From: Leucobacter chromiiresistens
GTDB taxonomy: Bacteria > Actinomycetota > Actinomycetes > Actinomycetales > Microbacteriaceae
NCBI RefSeq assembly: GCF_900102345.1
Contig: NZ_FNKB01000001.1
Coordinates: 434,001 to 498,000 of the forward strand
DNA length: 64,000 nucleotides
Direction: 5' to 3'
This document shows, piece after piece, positions 61,196 through 64,000 of the stretch. The translations under genes were made by a program, and so were the position numbers. Within the stretch, counting starts at the first letter, position 1; every line of letters starts with the position of its first letter. Below the pieces are notes generated by a model that worked only from the letters and a program-made list of their open reading frames with translations, was not told where the DNA came from and did no database searches.

Positions 61196-62365
61196 ATGAG
61201 CACCCAGCTGACTCCCGAAATCCTCGCCGCCCTCGAGCAGCAGGCCGTCGAGGTCCCGTCATGGGCCTACGGCAACTCGGGCACCCGGTTCAAGGTGTTC
61301 GGCACGCCCGGCACCCCCCGCGACCCGTTCGAGAAGATCGCCGACGCCGCGGAGGTCCACCGCGTCACCGGGCTCGCGCCCACCGTCGCACTCCACATCC
61401 CCTGGGATCTCGTCGACGACTTCGCCGCGCTCCGCGCGCACGCCGAAGACCTCGGGGTGCGGCTCGGCACCATCAACTCGAACACCTTCCAGGACGACGA
61501 CTACAAGTTCGGGGCGCTCACCCACGAGGACGCCGCGATCCGCCGCAAGGCCATCGACCACCACCTGCAGTGCATCGACGTCATGGACGAGACCGGATCG
61601 CGCGACCTGAAGATCTGGCTCGCCGAGGGGTCGAACTACCCGGGCCAGGCCGACATGCGGGGCCGTCAGGATCGCCTGCAGGAATCGCTCCAGGAGATCT
61701 ACGCACGGCTCTCCGCCGACCAGCGCCTCGTGCTCGAGTACAAGTTCTTCGAGCCCGCGTTCTACCACACCGACGTTCCCGACTGGGGCACCTCGTACGC
61801 GCAGGTCGTGTCGCTCGGCGACCGCGCCATGGTCTGCCTCGACACCGGCCACCACGCCCCCGGCACGAACATCGAGTTCATCGTGATGCAGCTGCTCCGC
61901 CTCGGCCGGCTCGGCTCGTTCGACTTCAACAGCCGCTTCTACGCCGACGACGACCTGATCGTGGGGGCCGCAGACCCGTTCCAGCTCTTCCGCATCCTCG
62001 TCGAGGTGGTGCGCGGCGGCGGGCTGAACAACCCCGATGTGGCGTTCATGCTGGACCAGTGCCACAACGTCGAGGAGAAGATCCCCGGCCAGATCCGCTC
62101 CGTGCTCAACGTGCAGGAGATGACGGCCCGCGCGCTGCTGCTCGACCGCGACGCCCTGGCGGGTGCGCAGCGCGCGGGCGACGTGCTCGGCGCGAACGCC
62201 ATCATGATGGACGCCTTCTACACCGACGTGCGCCCGGCCCTCGCCGAGTGGCGCGAGTCGCGGGGCCTGCCCGCGGATCCGATGGCCGCGTACGCCGCCT
62301 CGGGCTACCAGCAGCGCATCAACGCCGACCGCGTGGGCGGCGCACAGGCGAGCTGGGGCGCGTAG
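61196..62365 (+). CDS. rhaI: L-rhamnose isomerase (RhaI type)
   Basis: The 389-residue TIM-barrel sugar isomerase has EVPSWAYGNSGTRFKVFGTPG, the metal residues in LVLEYKFFEPAFYHTDVPDW, CLDTGHHAPGTNIEFIV and SFDFNSRFYADDDL. It converts L-rhamnose to L-rhamnulose. This is the Pseudomonas/actinobacterial RhaI form, not E. coli RhaA. An AGAAAG site is upstream. Confidence 0.92.
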   Translation: MSTQLTPEILAALEQQAVEVPSWAYGNSGTRFKVFGTPGTPRDPFEKIADAAEVHRVTGLAPTVALHIPWDLVDDFAALRAHAEDLGVRLGTINSNTFQDDDYKFGALTHEDAAIRRKAIDHHLQCIDVMDETGSRDLKIWLAEGSNYPGQADMRGRQDRLQESLQEIYARLSADQRLVLEYKFFEPAFYHTDVPDWGTSYAQVVSLGDRAMVCLDTGHHAPGTNIEFIVMQLLRLGRLGSFDFNSRFYADDDLIVGAADPFQLFRILVEVVRGGGLNNPDVAFMLDQCHNVEEKIPGQIRSVLNVQEMTARALLLDRDALAGAQRAGDVLGANAIMMDAFYTDVRPALAEWRESRGLPADPMAAYAASGYQQRINADRVGGAQASWGA

Positions 62366-62424
62366 GGGCGCCACGGCCGCCCTTACCGCCGCCCCGCCGC
62401 CCATTCCGCCCTCCCTCACCAAAA

Positions 62425-62502
62425 CCCGCAGCGGGGTCGCTTTCGGAGCGTGTTGCGGCGCTCTCGATGCCCGACACCCTCCGAAAACGACCCCGCTGCG
62501 GG
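62425..62502. repeat. palindromic element C
   Basis: Arms CCCGCAGCGGGGTCG/CGACCCCGCTGCGGG with TTTCGGAG against CTCCGAAA and a partly paired loop. It lies between converging rhaI and the DeoR gene, like A and B, and fits a bidirectional terminator. Confidence 0.78.
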
Positions 62503-62545
62503 TGTGCGCGGGTGGATGGGCGGGTGTGCGCGGGTGGATGGGCGG
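62502..62545. repeat. 22-bp direct tandem repeat, two copies
   Basis: GTGTGCGCGGGTGGATGGGCGG at 62502-62523 and 62524-62545, with GTGGA of a third copy. It adjoins palindromic element C. Confidence 0.9.
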
Positions 62546-62576
62546 GTGGAGTGCGGTGGGCGACGGCGGCAGCCGC

Positions 62577-63371
62577 TCAGCGGGCGGCGGCGGACGGCGG
62601 GGCGGCCTGCGCCGCGCGGTCGACGGTCACGCCGAGCGCGCGCCACGGCGCCGCGTCGGCCTCGGCGAACTCGTCGTCGGTGATGAGGCGGTCGACGGCG
62701 GTGGCCGGTACGACGCTGTGCTGCCCGAACCCCGAGGCCTTGGTCGAGTCGAAGAGCCCGACCACGAGCTCGGCCGCCGACGCCATGGCGCGCTTCGTCT
62801 CCGCCTCGGAGAAGGAGCGCTCCAGCAGCCCCTGCTCGGGCGACAGCGCGGAGACTCCGAGAAAGGCGAGGTCGATCGTGCCGTAGCCCCGCAGCAGTTC
62901 GGCGGGGAACCCGACCGTCGAGTGCGAGGTGCGCCGCACGGTGCCGCCGAGCACCACGATCGCGGGGCCCGAGCGCTCGGCCAACTGCGACGCGACGCGC
63001 AGCGAGTTCGTCACGATGGTGAGGTCGGTGCGGTCGGCCAGTTCGAGGGCGAGGTAGTACCCGGTCGACGACGAGTCGATCGCGATCACGGCGTCCGCGC
63101 CGACGAGGTCGGCTGCGCGTCGCGCCACGGCCCGCTTCGCCCCGACGCGGTGGCCCAGCCGTTCGGCGAGCGGGCCCTCCTCGGCGGTCCGCAGCCGGGC
63201 GCCGCCCCGTACGCGCTCGATGACGGCGCTGCGGGAGAGGCGGTCGAGGTCTTTGCGCATCGTCACGGCCGATACGCCGACGCTCGCGGCGAGCTCGCCG
63301 ACGGAGACGAGCTCGCGCCCCTCGAGGAGCCCGAGGATGCGCTCGTCGCGCTGCGCTGCCGTTGGCGTCAT
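62577..63371 (-). CDS. DeoR family transcriptional regulator
   Basis: The 264-residue regulator has the DeoR winged helix (RDERILGLLEGRELVSVGEL, VTMRKDLDRLSR) and a sugar-phosphate-binding C-terminus (IAIDSSSTGYYLALELADRT, VVVLGGTVRRTSHSTVG-like). It is divergent from the aldolase/dehydrogenase gene, with an inverted repeat in the gap. The inducer is probably rhamnulose-1-phosphate or a related phosphate. Confidence 0.9.
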   Translation of the reverse strand: MTPTAAQRDERILGLLEGRELVSVGELAASVGVSAVTMRKDLDRLSRSAVIERVRGGARLRTAEEGPLAERLGHRVGAKRAVARRAADLVGADAVIAIDSSSTGYYLALELADRTDLTIVTNSLRVASQLAERSGPAIVVLGGTVRRTSHSTVGFPAELLRGYGTIDLAFLGVSALSPEQGLLERSFSEAETKRAMASAAELVVGLFDSTKASGFGQHSVVPATAVDRLITDDEFAEADAAPWRALGVTVDRAAQAAPPSAAAR

Positions 63372-63426
63372 AGTGGGTCACTCTACCGCGATCCCCGTCG
63401 CGGAGTCGAGCTTCGAAAGCCAACAA

Positions 63427-63479
63427 GGTTTCGATCGCAACTTTGCGCTATTGCATTCGAAACCGACTGCGCTTAGGCT
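63427..63479 (+). promoter_or_regulatory. promoter and DeoR operator of the aldolase/dehydrogenase gene
   Basis: GGTTTCGA at 63427-63434 is inverted as TCGAAACC at 63457-63464. A promoter fits with TTGCAT (63451-63456) and TAGGCT (63474-63479), 17 bp apart, so bound repressor would cover the -35 box. Related half-sites TTCGAAAG (63412) and CTCGAAAG (63497) flank it. Confidence 0.6.
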
Positions 63480-63510
63480 GGGCGCATTCCCTGAGCTCGA
63501 AAGGCCGCCA

Positions 63511-64000
63511 ATGACGCACACCGATCCCACCGCCCAGGCACTCATCGCCCGATCGAACCGACTCGGCGCCGATAAGAAGAACACCAACTTCGCGGGCGGC
63601 AACACGTCGGCGAAGGGCGTCGCGACAGACCCCGTCACGGGCGACGACGTCGAGCTCATGTGGGTGAAGGGATCGGGCGGCGACCTCGGCACGCTCACCG
63701 CCGCCGGCCTCTCCACGCTGCGGGTCGACCGCCTCCGCGCGCTCGTGAACGTCTACCCCGGGCTCGAGCGGGAGGACGAGATGGTCGCCGCGCTCGACTA
63801 CTGCCTCCACGGCAAGGGCGGGGCGGCCCCCTCCATCGACACCGCCATGCACGGCCTCGTCGACGCCGCGCACGTCGACCACCTGCACCCCGACTCCGGC
63901 ATCGCGATCGCCACCGCCGCCGACGGCGAGGCGCTCACCGCGAAGATCTTCGGCGACCGGGTCGTGTGGGTGCCGTGGCGCCGCCCCGGCTTCCAGCTCG
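63511..64000 (+). CDS. bifunctional rhamnulose-1-phosphate aldolase/alcohol dehydrogenase (partial)
   Basis: The first 163 codons are present and the frame runs off the window. They show a class II aldolase start: IARSNRLGADKKNTNFAGGN, ELMWVKGSGGDLGTLTAAGL and the metal-binding VDHLHPDSGIAIATA. In actinobacteria such proteins continue into a short-chain dehydrogenase (RhaD/RhaE-type fusion, about 680 aa), which cleaves rhamnulose phosphate and oxidises lactaldehyde. The second domain is not seen here. Confidence 0.88.
   Translation, partial: MTHTDPTAQALIARSNRLGADKKNTNFAGGNTSAKGVATDPVTGDDVELMWVKGSGGDLGTLTAAGLSTLRVDRLRALVNVYPGLEREDEMVAALDYCLHGKGGAAPSIDTAMHGLVDAAHVDHLHPDSGIAIATAADGEALTAKIFGDRVVWVPWRRPGFQL

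Overview
The window is high-GC DNA with strong G/C third-position bias, actinobacterial regulator families and leaderless-CCA tRNA genes. It most resembles a Microbacteriaceae chromosome such as Leucobacter; that placement is inferred from gene content and base composition, not from a search. No integrase, transposase, phage gene, rRNA or CRISPR array was seen.

Layout. (1) 1-4.8 kb: housekeeping and small genes: a tandem Lrp-type regulator running off the left edge, an initiator tRNA with a terminator, a DHFR/RibD-fold reductase, a lipoprotein gene bracketed by a perfect 46-bp direct repeat, a MerR regulator and a divergent SulP transporter. (2) 4.8-11.5 kb: the protocatechuate branch of the beta-ketoadipate pathway (pcaHGBDC, overlapping genes), an IclR-type PcaR and divergent pobA. 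(3) 11.5-43.7 kb: a large, slightly less GC-rich catabolic island of about 20 genes. It holds three Gfo/Idh/MocA dehydrogenases, an IlvD/Edd dehydratase, an IolD-type ThDP hydrolase, HyuA/HyuB ring hydrolases, a FAH-family protein, a class III aminotransferase, two D-2-hydroxyacid dehydrogenases, an SDR, a succinate-semialdehyde-type dehydrogenase, a YdiJ-like FAD/Fe-S dehydrogenase, a sugar-type ABC importer, two paralogous APC permeases, and PucR and AcoR-like regulators. A trpB pseudogene sits inside it. (4) 44-47 kb: a coupled three-gene set (acyl-CoA dehydrogenase-like, PIG-L deacetylase/methyltransferase fusion, glycosyltransferase). (5) 47-54.4 kb: thiamine-binding protein, DHA2 efflux pump, cytidine deaminase, Nat-type ABC exporter with a divergent two-component system, and a DUF3817 protein. 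(6) 54.6-64 kb: L-rhamnose uptake and catabolism (LacI regulator, ABC importer, RhaM, RhaI, DeoR regulator, start of an aldolase/dehydrogenase).

The main discovery is in region 3. A 17-bp interrupted palindrome, TGTNNCA-N3-TGNNACA, occurs at seven places, each in an intergenic gap upstream of a transcription unit of the island (12780, 23486, 25136, 27052, 31706, 34617, 41801). In several gaps it directly follows a terminator-like hairpin. This ties the scattered units into one candidate regulon, probably run by the AcoR-like protein at 41920-43719, whose AAA domain lacks the sigma-54 contact loop. The enzymes point to oxidation, dehydration, ring opening and transamination of a cyclic, probably nitrogen-containing polyhydroxy compound. 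The substrate is not known from the sequence.
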